From Pomphorhynchus laevis (lineage: Eukaryota; Acanthocephala; Palaeacanthocephala; Echinorhynchida; Pomphorhynchidae): a stretch of DNA of 64,000 bases. The stretch spans positions 1-64,000 of the forward strand of contig WNNJ02003294.1 in NCBI GenBank assembly GCA_012934845.2, in the 5' to 3' direction. This document shows positions 34,901-47,452 of this stretch, one piece after another (position 1 is the first letter of the stretch; the number at the start of each line of letters is the position of its first letter). The notes under the pieces are model-generated. The model worked only from the letters and a program-made list of their open reading frames with translations, made no database searches and had not been told where the DNA came from. Both the position numbers and the translations under genes were made by a program.

Positions 34901-37900
34901 TTTCATTATGATCTAAAGATACTCAATTTTAATTTATTAGCTACCCCTAATTTTTTAATAAAAAAGTAAGTATTAAGTTTTTAATTTAAAAACTTAATAA
35001 ATTAGTTTTTAATTAATTTTTTCTTATTTTTTTTATTATTATCGCTTTTAAACTTTTTATTTATAAGAAGCTCTGTGGACTGGTTTCAGTGGTAAATCAT
35101 TACGCAAGTCGCACTCGTGCACTACTTTGATTCCGCAATGGACTCTCAAAGGAATAAGCAATTCGATATTTATACACAATTCGGTGTAATGCATATTTCA
35201 AAGCCAATGAGATGTTTCGCTGACTTTTGAGATAAAGTAACTTGAGATTAAGTCACCGCAAGAGACAATAAATTGCCAGTAGAGCAAAAGTGTTTCTTCC
35301 AGGAAACAGAGGAAACATATAACAATAATTTATATTTACCAGATATAAATTATTGCCAAATGCTGATGCGCTCTAGTATTTGTAATATACCCTCTTATAT
35401 TTTAGACAATTTCGTCACTGTTGTATAACAGACGACAGTTTTCTACTTTATTTCTTTGGCTATTTATTAAATTTGATTTTTTAGGTCAAGCTTTGCTATG
35501 ATATTACAATCAGTGTCAACCTATTTGCTGCTAAGCATTTGTTATCTGCCATTGTTAATTGTAATCGTATTTGTTGTAACACGTATATTATTCAATGGAT
35601 TTTAGGGCTTAGCCGATTTTTGTCTAAATCCAACCGGCTCTTTTCTCAATCTTATGAATTCCGATTCCCGTGAAAGTAACTTTGTGATTTTAGTTAACTA
35701 TATTTAATGATGTGTATACATTTAGATTGCATAAAAGTATTCGACCATGTGTATAAATGTGATCAATTGTATTTCGAATCGGTATGCTTATAATGTTCTA
35801 TAATTAATGGTTTGTTTGGATTTGTCACTTATTTATTTAATGATTTTATTGTATAAGCCGTGATTTAGAACTTTTAGGTAATGGCGAGAAAGTAAGTTAC
35901 GGTAATACACATTTATCAATTTTTATTTAAAAATAAATTGCCTGTATAAAACATTTTTATCTTTTATAAAAATCGGTTGTGCCCCAACATATCATTTTCT
36001 CAAAACATTAATTTCCAGTCATTCACCATTTATTCCCTTCACCGATTTGACCTTTCCTTTTTCCCATGATCAAGTTTAACATTTAAAATATTAATAATTT
36101 TATATATTTCAATTTAAAGTTGCGATTGTAATCTTGGATGTCTTGCGTTAAAGTGAAGTTGAAACAATCACATGAAGAAAACCATGATAGTTTTGTTAAA
36201 CTAAAAATTTGAAAGTTGAAACTAAAAGTTATAAAAGAACCAAAAGTTTTGTTATAACTGTTAAGCTTGTCTGGGATATTTTATTTATTATGTCTTAATA
36301 TTTTTGTATTTTATTTGACGAAATAAAACTTTAACAACATTTGCATTAAATATTTTAATGTTTTTTTTATTTTTTGTACCATTTAAGTAAAAATTAAGAA
36401 TATTAAATATTTTAACGATTAAAGGGACGTCTAATTGATAAAACCAATTGCTCCCTGAAGTGTTTAGTTTCCCTGTACATTTTCAGAATTTTCTTTTACA
36501 AAAAGTGTTTTTGTAGTAAAATAAGACTATCCGTTTATACGATTCTTGTCAGTTTTGTGTATAAAAAGCATTTTAGTACTCAGTAAAAAAACAGTGTCTA
36601 AGCGAGTAAAAGAAATATTTCAAAGTCAAATTTTACGATCTCAAACTTCTGACTATAAATTTTATCAAGAAAACGAAATAAAATATCAATTATAGAAATA
36701 ATAATATAATATAATTATAATATATTATATTGAAGATACTCTAAACCGCACAAATTAATTTTTAAATTAAAAATTAATTATTTATTAATTATTTATTAAT
36801 TATTAATTAATAATAATTATTTAATTTATTTATTTTTTAACAATCATGATTTACTAGACTACTAAAATACTGAAATATCTTTTTACTTAAATAAAAAATA
36901 CGTTAATACTTCATATCAATTGTAAAAATAGCAACTTGAAAATCATAAATGTTAAAATTGCCAAATTCATATAATTTTATTATTAATTATATTAATACTT
37001 GCTAAGTAACAATAAATACCAATATAAACTATTATCAATTAAAAGTTAAAAATTAGTTAATATTTTATATCAATTATTATTCATTAAACTATCACACTTT
37101 AACAGAATACATGCTGTCGAGCTCATGCAAGCCGTATGATTCTCAACTTTTTAAATAAAAGAATAAAAATTTGAGCATATTTCCGTATTTTGTTGCTGTT
37201 TATAAATTATTTACTAGATGACCCGTTATTTACTAGATGATTATATATCATCATATATGACCTATGTTTATTTATTAAAATTATTGGGCATTAAATGATT
37301 TTACATTTTATACAAAACAATTAAATTAATAAAATTAATTAATTTCTTTTATAATTAAGTAGAAATTAAAAATTAGTTATTTTATATCAATTATTATTCA
37401 TTAAACTATTATAGTTCAACTATTACGGTGTAACATAATACAGGAATCGTTTTTATATCTTTAATATATAACATTAAAGTATGCTTAATATTAATATATG
37501 TTTTTGAATTGAAGTGCTTTATAAATTAATCAAAATGTACACTTTTAATAAAAATTCGCATATAATACAATGTAATTTGAAATGTTACTTCATTAACTGG
37601 TGTTTTAATAACTTTCCTTTTAAATTTGATAGAATTTGATTTTAAAGGAAACATTATATTTAGGAAATCGAGGATTTAATTAGTGTAGTGAAGAGCGTTG
37701 GATATCATTCTCCAAAGGTCTCTTTGTACAAATATTCTTTATGCAATTTTTTACATTTAGGCAAAGTCATTGTTACTTACCAATCTTGCATTCCTTTTAC
37801 ATGATTTGTCTACACAGCTTTCATGTAAAATAGCATCACATGTTCTTCAGGATATCGAATATACACTGTGCCAGTATCAATTGTAATTTCGGATATGTAT

Positions 37901-39621
37901 ACAAATAATATAATATAATTTCCTATAATTTAGTGTTTATATATTGTTGTGCTCATGCGCATTGACTATTTTATGTTTATTTTTACCACTGAGCGCAATG
38001 CTTTTAAAGAGTTTGAGCTATCAAGAGCTTATGAAACGAGATATTGGCAGAAGTGACATTAATCCACGGTAGGTTTCAAAATCTGTCAAAATTGTTTTTG
38101 AAATGTTAATTTTCGTTTTATTTCCGTTAACATTCTTCAATGAATAAACGTTAATAATTCTTAAAGTAAATTATATGCATAATTCTTTGTTTTATTTGTG
38201 TTAAGAAATTATTAATTAAATAATTATTAATTATAATTGATTATTTAATTAATTTAATTAATGTATAGAAACAATATGCTACTTATAATCTTAGCGAATA
38301 GAAACCAGCACGTTACAACTATTTACCCACTACTTTATACACGCATTTTTAAATAGGAAATGGTCTGAAAACTGAAATCATTTCCGTATATTATTTACTT
38401 TAAATCAAAATCTCCTTTAGTCAATTTGATAAATTTATCAACAATAAAGAAATAGCAACGTGTTGCATTAGTGAAGGTATCGTTAAAGTAAAGTTTTCGG
38501 TTTCCACTTAAATCTTTAAATTTAATCGCATAGTAATCTCCGAGCCGAACATTGTTCGATGGTAATCAGCAAAGTGAAATATCGTTTTTACACGTAACTG
38601 GATGTGACTAAATCATTAGATTGAATATTAACTGTGGTGTTTTGTATGTTTACTTAAATGTGTATTTCAATAACATCTATATTTTCGTAAATTAAATATA
38701 TATAGATTGATAATTAAATTTTACAATTTTAAAATTGAAATTACTATATAAATAAGATTTATGTATTAAATGAATTCCATTTATTATCAGTTGAATTCCA
38801 TTCAAATGATAATAAATCATAAAATATTTCCGTTTATCGAAATTTAGATTTGAAAATTATTCTGTTTGACAATATTTTAGGAAAAGAGCATTTTTATTTA
38901 TTTTGATTTTAGGCTTATATAGTTTATATAGCAATTATTTTAATATTATAATTTTATATTAAAATATTTTAGTAAATACCTTAATTGGCATGCTCGAAGT
39001 TCCACGTGTATCTTTTATAATTAATGTAATTTATAGTATATTTAATAATTAATGTAATTTATAGTACATTTAATAATTAAATTATAATATATTATAAAAT
39101 ATAATAATTTTATTTAAGATAAACTATAATCTAATCTACAAAATGTTATAAAGTTGTTTGACGAAAAAGATTTTCTTGCAATTTAATCTTCTTTCTCCGG
39201 CAATGAACGTTCAAAATAATTAATTAGATAATGTATATGTTATCAACCATTGTTATTAATTATGCATATGAGAATCGTATATCCCTATATTTACAATATT
39301 TAGTCGAAATTTACCTGCAATAAGTTCGTTAACAGTTAATCGAATTCGCAAGGCGTTAAGAAAGAACAATGGCCTAGAAGCTGCAAGCGCCCCACCGATC
39401 AACGGCAACAAGAAACGACAGAGGCAATTGCAACAGTTTAATAAAGATTCATCAGTCATTCCTTCCCTGTATCCTAATACTCTTACTGAATTGTAAAGAC
39501 TATTACATCTTTTAAATCATCTGCATTCTAATTTTTTTATAGAACGCCAATGCTTCCACCTAGATCTTATCAAAATCCCAACGAACATGTATCCCCACCT
39601 CCTGTAAATACGATTAAGTGA
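31972..39621 (+). CDS. ttyh: Tweety homolog (TTYH family), 13 exons
   Basis: Exons inferred by eye: 31972-32085, 33757-33941, 34003-34114, 34160-34338, 34389-34487, 35485-35575, 35606-35675, 35726-35781, 37664-37717, 37761-37882, 37934-38068, 39325-39492, 39543-39621. Phases agree at all 12 junctions and give 487 aa, normal for tweety proteins. N-terminal LPRFSLLRIDKN resembles tweety LPR.DF.L. Membrane segments: TM1 about 40-63 ending in a Cys-rich YSCVWCC turn, TM2 87-108, TM3 198-219 (RWISVIIY), TM4 243-260, then the family-typical DFC (GLADFCLNP, C266), an ectodomain with LLLTNLAFLLHDLSTQLSCK and LCQYQ, TM5 362-385, DINPR, and a basic, Pro-rich tail with SPPP. TTYH proteins are plasma-membrane proteins linked to volume-regulated anion currents; recent structures suggest lipid binding, so mechanism is debated. 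All introns are GT-AG except 34488-35484, which starts GC. The first ATG follows an in-frame stop. AATAAA lies at 39815. Exon 5 and exons 7-8 are the least certain. Confidence 0.8.
35070..35150 (+). other. tRNA-like (SINE-head-like) segment in tweety intron
   Basis: A box A-like TGGTTTCAGTGGTAAA is followed about 35 nt later by a box B-like TTTGATTCCGC. Stems do not fold well, so it is not a functional tRNA; a decayed tRNA-derived SINE is possible. Confidence 0.25.
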
Positions 39622-40619
39622 TTTTGACTTTGTTAAATGCTTTGTTTTAGTATGATCACTCTTCCAATAATCATGTTAAGAACAAATAGCTGAACAAAAT
39701 CAATTATTAATCAACAATTAATTATCCGAAGAGAATGATTTAATATCTCAATTAAAGTGTCGAATCTACAATTATATTTAATATTGATCATAATGAATAT
39801 CCAATCTCTTTATAAATAAATGTAATTTGAAAAAAGTTTGCTTGTGAGTTTTTCGACTTATTAAAACACTAGAATAGCTACTTAAACTCATAAAATTCTT
39901 TGAACCGTATTATATTTTAAATGTTTGTAAATTTTAATGTCGCCACAGATAGCTGCAAGATTTAAAGACACCAGTTATAGTATGAAATTATACAAAAAAA
40001 ATCATTATTATGAAATTGTTACACACGCTCAAAGTATGAAATTATTCAAATCAATATTTATAAGGCAATAAATGATAAGACATTTATGCTTATGACCAAA
40101 ATATAAGAAAACATTTTCCTACATTTTTAGTGAATTAGTAAAAAGATTGATTGTTATATATTAGTTAATATATTAATATATCGCCATATTACTATATTGC
40201 TATAATAATTAATATATTAATCAATGTTAGTTTAATATATTAATGTTAGTTTTATAGAATGCCGCAATGATACATAACTAACAACTACAACATTATATAA
40301 TCTACATTTATAGAACAGGACAGCAGCTTGCCGATTTAAACGACAAGGTGTAAACCGGAATACCTAGTCCGGTTCAAACCTTGTCAATTTATTAAAATAT
40401 TATTCCAAAGATGGATCCCGGAAATTACCCCGGAAATCGATTTACCTCACCGATTATCGATTCGTTTGTTGATCTTTTAATTGCTCTACCATAATTAGTG
40501 GATTTAAATCAGTCCAGGCTCCATTTACATGAAGAAAATGGAGTAAATGCTGGATTTACTGGATAAAATTTTAATTTTACAATACGAATATGAAAAAGAT
40601 ACTTGACAAATAAATTTCA
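39622..40619. other. Tweety 3' flank and AT-rich spacer
   Basis: A poly(A) signal AATAAA at 39815-39820, about 195 nt past the stop, would end the tweety transcript. Nothing else recognised; 40320-40600 is somewhat less AT-rich and unassigned. Confidence 0.4.
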
Positions 40620-41370
40620 TCAGAATAAATATGTCTTTATTCTAAGAACAAATTCATATTCTATATAATTTGTCTAAATACTTAAGATATATACTTTCTT
40701 TATCATTCTTTTAAGAATAAGGCTACCTGGATAAATTTGTTCGCTTATTGAATAAAAATTATTAGAGTAAAATACACAAATATCATCAATATATCGAAAC
40801 ACATACTTCATATATTTATATTGTTTAGATTTAGTTTCTACACAGTTATGAACAAATTCATATTCTATAAAGCTTAAAAACAAGTCAGCTATAATTGGGC
40901 TACTATTACCTCCCATTGGAACAACTTTTATTTGTCTAAATGTAGATGTCCCTACTTATTTTTTAAACAGTTGTGAACAAATTCATATTCTATAAAGCTT
41001 AAAAACAGGTTAGCTATAATTACCATTATCTTTCATTAAAACACCTTTTATTTGTTAGATAGGCGTTATATATAACGAATTTCTATATAACGAAAATATA
41101 TGTTTGTGTAAATTTAAATATGTCAACTTAAACGATATAAATGAATAATAGTTTTAATTAATGTTAATTTAATGTTCATATCTAGATATATACCTCCTTT
41201 ATCATAAATATTGGTTTTATTAAGAATAAGGCTTTCTGGATAAATTTGTTCGCAGTTAGAATAAAAATCATTAGAATTAGATACACATATATCATCAATA
41301 TATAGAAACATATATTTCATATCTTTATATAATTTAGGTGTATTTTAAACAGTTATGAACAAATTCATAT
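40620..41370 (-). mobile_element. Penelope-like RT relic, rearranged duplicates
   Basis: Minus strand near 40920-40680: VPMGGNSSPIIADLFLSFIE then YMKYVFRYIDDICVFYSNNF, i.e. RT motif B and the YIDD catalytic box. A second partial copy at 41330-41123 has MKYMFLYIDDICVSNSNDF and KGGIYLDMNIKL. Between them (40950-41040) lies a further FIEYEFVHNC piece. The order MGGN, FRYIDD and YLD is that of Penelope-like elements. No GIY-YIG endonuclease was recognised. Broken. Confidence 0.6.
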
Positions 41371-41689
41371 GCAGCTGGGCCAACATTCAGTTAACTGGTC
41401 TAATTATTCATCTTCTAATCGCATCCAAAGGCTGTGGCATGAGGTAGCAATCACACGAGCTGATATCGTTCTATATTTTTAAGTCATCTGCATAGGCTAG
41501 GCTATTATTATTGGCTACAAAATAAAATCAAACAGAAAATTTTAAATCTATAAATCAACAAAATATTAGAAAAATAAATTATTGTTTAAATTGTTTTTAA
41601 AATTAAATTTAAACTCTAAAGCAGAAACATTTTATGGATAATAAATATACTTTGTGTTAGAATAAGATACTTTATAATCAAATTTCATC
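41371..41689. other. AT-rich spacer
   Basis: No gene; a short less AT-rich piece at 41380-41470 is unassigned. Confidence 0.4.
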
Positions 41690-41990
41690 AGAGTAAATAC
41701 GTTATTAGCACGTGTTTGACCCCGCCGCTATGCTGGGTCGCGGAATAGAGTTCGAAACCTAATAATATAGCAGTTCCTCCTAATAACCTCTAATCCTTTA
41801 GTCAATTTATTAGTTAATTTATAAAATTCGATTTTTATTTTAAATTGCAATTTTAAATTTTAACTTGATATACATTATAATTATTAATTATTAATTATAT
41901 ATTATTTAATCATTTAAATTCTATTTAACACTTTTTTAATTTATAAATAATTTAATACACGTAGTCTCATTTAGCTGATCTGATTACTAA
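41690..41990 (-). repeat. Penelope-associated terminal repeat copy
   Basis: GACCCCGCCGCTATGCTGGG, GTTCGAAACCTAATAATATA and CCTAATAACCTCTAATCC words, then the AT-rich block ending in ACGTAGTCTCATTTAGCTGA. Same family and orientation as 28.5-31.3 kb. Confidence 0.65.
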
Positions 41991-42877
41991 AATTATTTGG
42001 CTCAGGGTTGAAAGAAACCTGCGCCAAGTAATTACAAAGAAATGAACAAAGAAATTATAATAAATAATTATTCATTTCTGTGCAAAAAATATCTTATTTT
42101 AAAGATAACAAATATACAATACAAGAACTATCTAATAAATAAAAATGATTGCTAAATATTATTTTTTTATTTAATTTTTACTTTTAGGCCAAAAGTTGTT
42201 GTTAAAAAATAAATTCCACGTTTTTATGTAAATGATATCATTGGAAAATATATTCTTTCTGATCTACATTTCAAGATCAGGTAAATGAACAGCAAAACTG
42301 AATTTCTTAGAGCAATGCATAAGCAAAATCTGTTAATGATAAATGAGTGGCAAAACTGGATTTGTTATAAGCGAAATGTGTTGCTTGTTCAAAATAATTT
42401 AGAAATCCATCAGCAATGCCGAACTTTAAATAACATAATAATGCTCAATTTCGCTTAACCGATTTTTTTTGATTCATACATTTACTTAACGTATTTGTGT
42501 TTGAGCCGAATTACTTAACCCTAGATTATTTTGATTTAGCGTTTAAGCCAAATAGAAATTCCAAGAACAATAAAATGTTGGGTAATATTAATAGTTACTT
42601 GTTAAGATGTTGAGATTTGATAGTTAATTAATAAATAGTTTACTAACCGTGAAAATTGTTACTCTTTAAGTTATTTCATTATGAATCAGTAATTTAATCA
42701 ATGTCAACGAATCAAGAAAAACACGAAATTTTGATTTGAATGATAAGTAACTGATTTTGATCAATTTTTCAAAAACTTGTAGTGGATTAGTTAACAAATT
42801 AAAGAAACAAATTATATAAAAATGAATTGCTTCTGTTTGTAAAGTTTTATTTATAGTCAAATTTTCATATCCCATAG
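41991..42877. other. AT-rich spacer downstream of the MBOAT gene
   Basis: No gene recognised; the short minus-strand frame at 42666-42875 is likely chance or 3' UTR of the MBOAT gene. Confidence 0.4.
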
Positions 42878-43756
42878 TTAATAATACAGAAGTATGGCCA
42901 CTGCAATAAGATGGACCGACTGTAAAATTAAATGGCGTGTGCTTTCAGGCAGACGTTTAAGTCCCTCTGTGTAATGTATTATTGCTGGCTGTATTAATAT
43001 ACCCCAAGAGTATACATACGATTTCGGACCGAATGCAATTATGAATATAAATTGATGTAGTACGGCCGAAACAACAAACGTAATCACAACAGATAAAGTT
43101 TTCGACAGTTTTGCTTTTAAACATGGTTTAAAAACGAAAGCAATAAGTAGTTCTCCTGTCAATCGATTCCATCTCCTCCAGAACTCTTTTTGCGTCTGAG
43201 CACTAAACCAATCCAAATAAAAACGACAATTATAGGTACCAGTAATTTCGGCAAGCAACGCTGCAATTCCATCAAACACCCACAAGCAAACAACAGGAAT
43301 AAAGAGAATCGCTGGAACCGTACATTTTAACAATCCAACTGTATGTTTGGTGCTTAACTGCTGACGGAAAATACGGATAAAATTATGCAGTTCAATTGTT
43401 TCAGCCTCATCTGTACTATAGCTTTTCGAAAATCCTGTATTGATCAGACTTATCACACCCGGCCCCAGCATCGTTAAGATCAAGGCTCTTAGCAAGTACG
43501 CATGGCGTATGGATCTTCTGTAGTTATATTTGTAGCGTATCCAAGGTTCGTATAGCGAACCTATTATTGCCTTTGTACTAATTCCATATAAAAACACAGT
43601 AGACGTCCCGTATTTTGATAACATCGAGTAATGAAATACTGAGAACGAAATGAGCTTAAATGCAACAAGCATACTTCCTGTACATATAACAATGATAGCT
43701 GTCATGCTAATCACGTTCATAGTATGTAGACAACTAAATACGACTGACTTTCTCAT
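42878..43756 (-). CDS. MBOAT-family acyltransferase, wax-synthase-like
   Basis: 292 codons in one exon, ATG at 43756-43754 with an in-frame stop four codons upstream. It is strongly hydrophobic with about seven predicted membrane spans. The C-terminal half carries the wax-synthase/MBOAT signature: FYLDWFSAQTQKEFWRRWN (FWRRWN at 192-197) followed by FVVSAVLHQFIFII, with H234 as the presumed catalytic His of the family. Such enzymes, in the ER membrane, move an acyl group from acyl-CoA to a fatty alcohol, sterol or glyceride. The Q-x2-FW-x2-W arrangement is closer to plant/protist wax synthases than to DGAT1/SOAT (FYxDWWN), so substrate is unknown. It is a little shorter than usual (about 330-350), so a missing upstream exon or a compact form is possible. 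All key residues are present; it looks functional. Confidence 0.75.
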   Translation of the reverse strand: MRKSVVFSCLHTMNVISMTAIIVICTGSMLVAFKLISFSVFHYSMLSKYGTSTVFLYGISTKAIIGSLYEPWIRYKYNYRRSIRHAYLLRALILTMLGPGVISLINTGFSKSYSTDEAETIELHNFIRIFRQQLSTKHTVGLLKCTVPAILFIPVVCLWVFDGIAALLAEITGTYNCRFYLDWFSAQTQKEFWRRWNRLTGELLIAFVFKPCLKAKLSKTLSVVITFVVSAVLHQFIFIIAFGPKSYVYSWGILIQPAIIHYTEGLKRLPESTRHLILQSVHLIAVAILLYY

Positions 43757-45307
43757 TTTAATTCAATTAAATAAAATTATTTGTATATTTTAGCGAGTAA
43801 AAAATTGAGTGCGGATTTTGGATTTCTTAGCACAAACAGTTAGTTAATAATCTTAGGCTTTGTCTGCAGAAATTAGATTAATTACTAATTTATTAGTAAT
43901 AAATTTTGCTATTAGTTAATTTAAATTTAAAAATACTTTAAGTTAAAACAATTTTATATTTGCAATTTCTCGCTTACCAACTACTGACCTCTTATAAAGT
44001 CTCTGCAACTAGTGCAGTCTCTGTTGCGTAACAATTTACTAGTGCAGTTCTTCCGGATTTTCCTGCATTTGTATGAAAACGGATCATGTCCTATTTACAT
44101 GCTGTTCGGAAATTATGTTCTCCTTACAAATAAAGTTACAATAAAGGACAAGATAAAACGTTATCCTCCTTTTGACATTAAGTTAGCAACATTGAGAGAA
44201 AACGAAAACTAATTTTTACACATTTAGCTACTAATCAACGATGTAATTTACGGATTATTGATTTACTTATCAGTTTGACTGTATAATTGTATTTACACAT
44301 GGCAGATATTTTAAAAAGTCAAGTTATAGACACATGATCCCTATCGTCTGGGTAAATTTTAGAAAGGCGTATTACTCGAACACCATACTAAATGTTATAA
44401 AATTAAAATTAAATATTTAATTATTAAATATTTCTAGCTATAATTATAATCATATAATCAATATATTATATATGTAATATATATGATCTAAATATATATA
44501 ATTGATTTAATATTTTTATTATCAAATATATTAATTATTCGCATTAAGTGATTATTCACAGACGAAAATTGATAATTACGAACAGTAAAATTTAAAGAAT
44601 ATCGCTTTAGCTTAAAATGTTCACACTAACATTTAATATTAAAACTCAAATTAAATAGTAATTTTGATAATTTTCACTATTTATCGGGGAATAATTCTAT
44701 AGAATTGAAGTAATTGCAGATTTAATTCTATTAAAAGTTTTCTTAAAACCGCTTTTTATTTTCTAAGCAAGTAAAGCAACTCTTTTTGCTTATTTTTTAA
44801 ATAATTTCAATCACGGAGTATTTTACTAAGGTGGAAATTATTGATTCTTACAGAATATAAACAGATTCTATTCCTGAAGAAAAATCCTTTATTATAATAA
44901 TAGAGGTTACTTACTACCTTTATTATATTCAATTTTGTTAATGCTAGCAACATTTTAATTTATACGGAATTGGAACTTATCAATGATTAACGAAATATCA
45001 CGTTGAGTAAAACAATTACCAAATATCACGAATTGAAAATGTAACTCTCATTTGTTTAGTTAAATGAATTATAAAACTTTAAATATAATACTTTATTGCA
45101 AACAATGTATTAAATAACAGCTGTTATATTATATATTATAAATAATATATATATTATAATATATATTAATATTATTTTACAATATATTATATATTATGTT
45201 AAATTACAGCTGCTATACTCTTAAGGAGAGCTATTTGAAGAGCTATCCTCCGTTGATGTATTAAATAGATACTTTGGAGGAAAAAATTCCATTTTTTGAG
45301 TATCCCA
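43757..45307. other. AT-rich spacer between two minus-strand genes
   Basis: Possible MBOAT promoter side (43757-44000) without a clear TATA choice. The frame at 44012-44212 has no recognisable domain. Long ATAT runs at 44400-44520 and 45120-45200. Confidence 0.4.
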
Positions 45308-45957
45308 TTATTTGGCTGGCCATTGGCGGATACTGTTCACTGTTGGATACAATGACTCTAGGTTGCTATATACTATAGCGTCAAATCCGAAGGAGGTTTC
45401 TCTTGTGAACCTTAACTATTTTTGTGCTACAGCATCTGCCATAGTTGTAGAAGGTATAAATAAACGTTTTCAAAGTTCTGTTGCCTATTAATAAAATATT
45501 TGACTTTCAAATAATTGCAAAACAAATTTGTCACAACGACAATTTTGCTACCTAATTAATTCGGTTAAATTTTGCGAGTAAATTGCATTCTACCAAATCT
45601 TTAATTAAACAATCAATTGCATTACCGAAAAGCTAGACAGTCGTATTTATTGTATTTTACATGTTTGATCAATAATGCAGTATACAATATTATACAAAAC
45701 ATTGAAATTCTTCCAGATATAATGTGGTAATTCTGATTATTATTTATTCTTAACATCTGAGATTGCACGATAAAGGCTGAAAACATTGCTGCCAGTATAT
45801 AGCACATACAGAATATAATTATCGGCATATTTGTATAGGGCTGACTAAAGTATGTCCATGTGGAATAAAGTGGGATATAATCTGTCGTGAAATACAAACC
45901 CACTAGTTTGCACGCAAATATAGCAGTCACCAAATATTTAATGTTGGACGATTTCAT
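45308..45957 (-). CDS. Predicted small multi-pass membrane protein (two exons), unrecognised
   Basis: Exon 1 is 45957-45661 (99 codons from ATG): KYLVTAIFACKLVGLYF, then PIIIFCMCYILAAMFSAFIV, then RISMFCIILYTALLI, three likely membrane segments. A donor (CAT|GTAAAA) at 45660 and an acceptor (AAATAG|TTAAGG) at 45416 would join, in phase 0, exon 2 45415-45308, adding TRETSFGFDAIVYSNLESL and ending QWPAK, 134 aa in total. An alternative is donor 45626 or simple read-through to the stop at 45622-45624 (111 aa). The second exon reads as soluble coding sequence with good codon-level composition, which favours the spliced model. I do not recognise the family; neighbours give no functional hint. Confidence 0.45.
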
Positions 45958-47439
45958 CTCTTTTTACTGGTGAGCATCTAGGATTACATTTTCGAGTATA
46001 TAAAAAAGTAAATTGCAAAATGAATAATAAATGTCATAATGAATCATAAAATGTAATAACTACAAACATTCCACGTTGATAATTTCGAAATCAGTCGAAA
46101 GTGTTTTATAATCAAAATATTAAAAGATCGGAGCAAACTGCTGACGCAACAAATTTACGTTAAAAAGAATTTTATTCTTTCATAACCTTTCTAAAAATTA
46201 CAAATATAAATTCATTGAATGTTGTTTCAAATTAGAGATCAAAAGGTTTTCGTGTATGTAAAGTTTTTATTAATTTTCAATTTTCAACACTTCTAAATAG
46301 CATGAATATCAAAAATATTAATAATTAATATTTTAAGCACAAATGGAAATATATTCCAAATTGAAATGTACTAAATTAAGTTTAATTCTTTTGTATGTAT
46401 TGCTTACTTTTGAAAATTGAATTGTTAATTTATTACTTTTAGTTACTATTTTAATTACTTTTGATCGACAATAAAATTCATTTAATAGCATTCACTTTAA
46501 ATAACCGTTTTAGAAAGAATAGCAAACTTTTTATTTATTTATTAAGTAATTTTATTTTTATTAAAAAAAATAAAATAAATTTAAAAATAAATAAATAAAT
46601 TTTTTATTTATTTTTATTGATAATTTGTAGTTTTTATTCTATATTTGATTACAGAGCAACGTAATCTACACTCTTAATATTAGTTCATAAATAATCAGTT
46701 TAATGATTTAATCATTAAATTAATCATTTTATCTTAATACACTTCAATTCAGACATTAAATAAATAATTTAACTTTAATTACTTTTATTTACTGAGATTA
46801 TTTAATTACATAATGCTTGTAAATGTAGTAGGTAACAACACGCATTTTTATATTTTATTCTTTTGTATTTTATTCTTGTTAATATTAGTCTTTCGCTTTA
46901 TTATTTTAAGTTTGATAATCTCGTTTAAAATCTACATTATCAATATCTTCTTTCAGTTTATATGAATATTTGAATTAATTAAAATTAAAAAAACTGATTT
47001 ATTCTGAATAACGTAGGTCTAGCGTATCTATTTAAAACATAAAACTATAAATATTGCAAGTTAAATATTTGAATCTGTGCTGCCTGTGATCCTTATTGTT
47101 TGTAATTTCTACTATTTTTGCTTTTTTTTCACTATACCCAAGTGATTTCACATTTGATACCAGCCACGATATCACTCAATTATGACTTAATTCTATACAG
47201 CTGACTGACAACATTGCCAGATTTTAACCTGACATATTGGTATTGTTGATTCGTCCGTTACCAACGGTCAATTGTTAACCTGGACTCGTATAAAGCTGTT
47301 TACCGCCTTAGCTCTTATATTAACCCTAGTTCCACTTTCAGATTTGAACCTAGAATTTTCAATTGTTGACGTAACGCCTTATAGACTAGGGTAAATTGCT
47401 TACTAGTTATAAATAAATTTATTATTATGAATATCGATG
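45958..47439. other. AT-rich spacer
   Basis: No gene recognised. 47180-47400 is less AT-rich (GTCCGTTACCAACGGTCAAT, a short inverted word) and unassigned. Confidence 0.4.
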
Positions 47440-47452
47440 AGATCATCGACAA

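Noticed and set aside
35070-35150. Functional tRNA gene in the tweety intron
   Set aside because: Acceptor and T stems do not pair; only box-like words remain.
35485-35675. Reading straight through 35485-35665 in the VKLCYD frame as one exon
   Set aside because: It needs a weaker donor upstream and yields no tweety likeness, whereas the spliced frame gives TM4 and the DFC motif.
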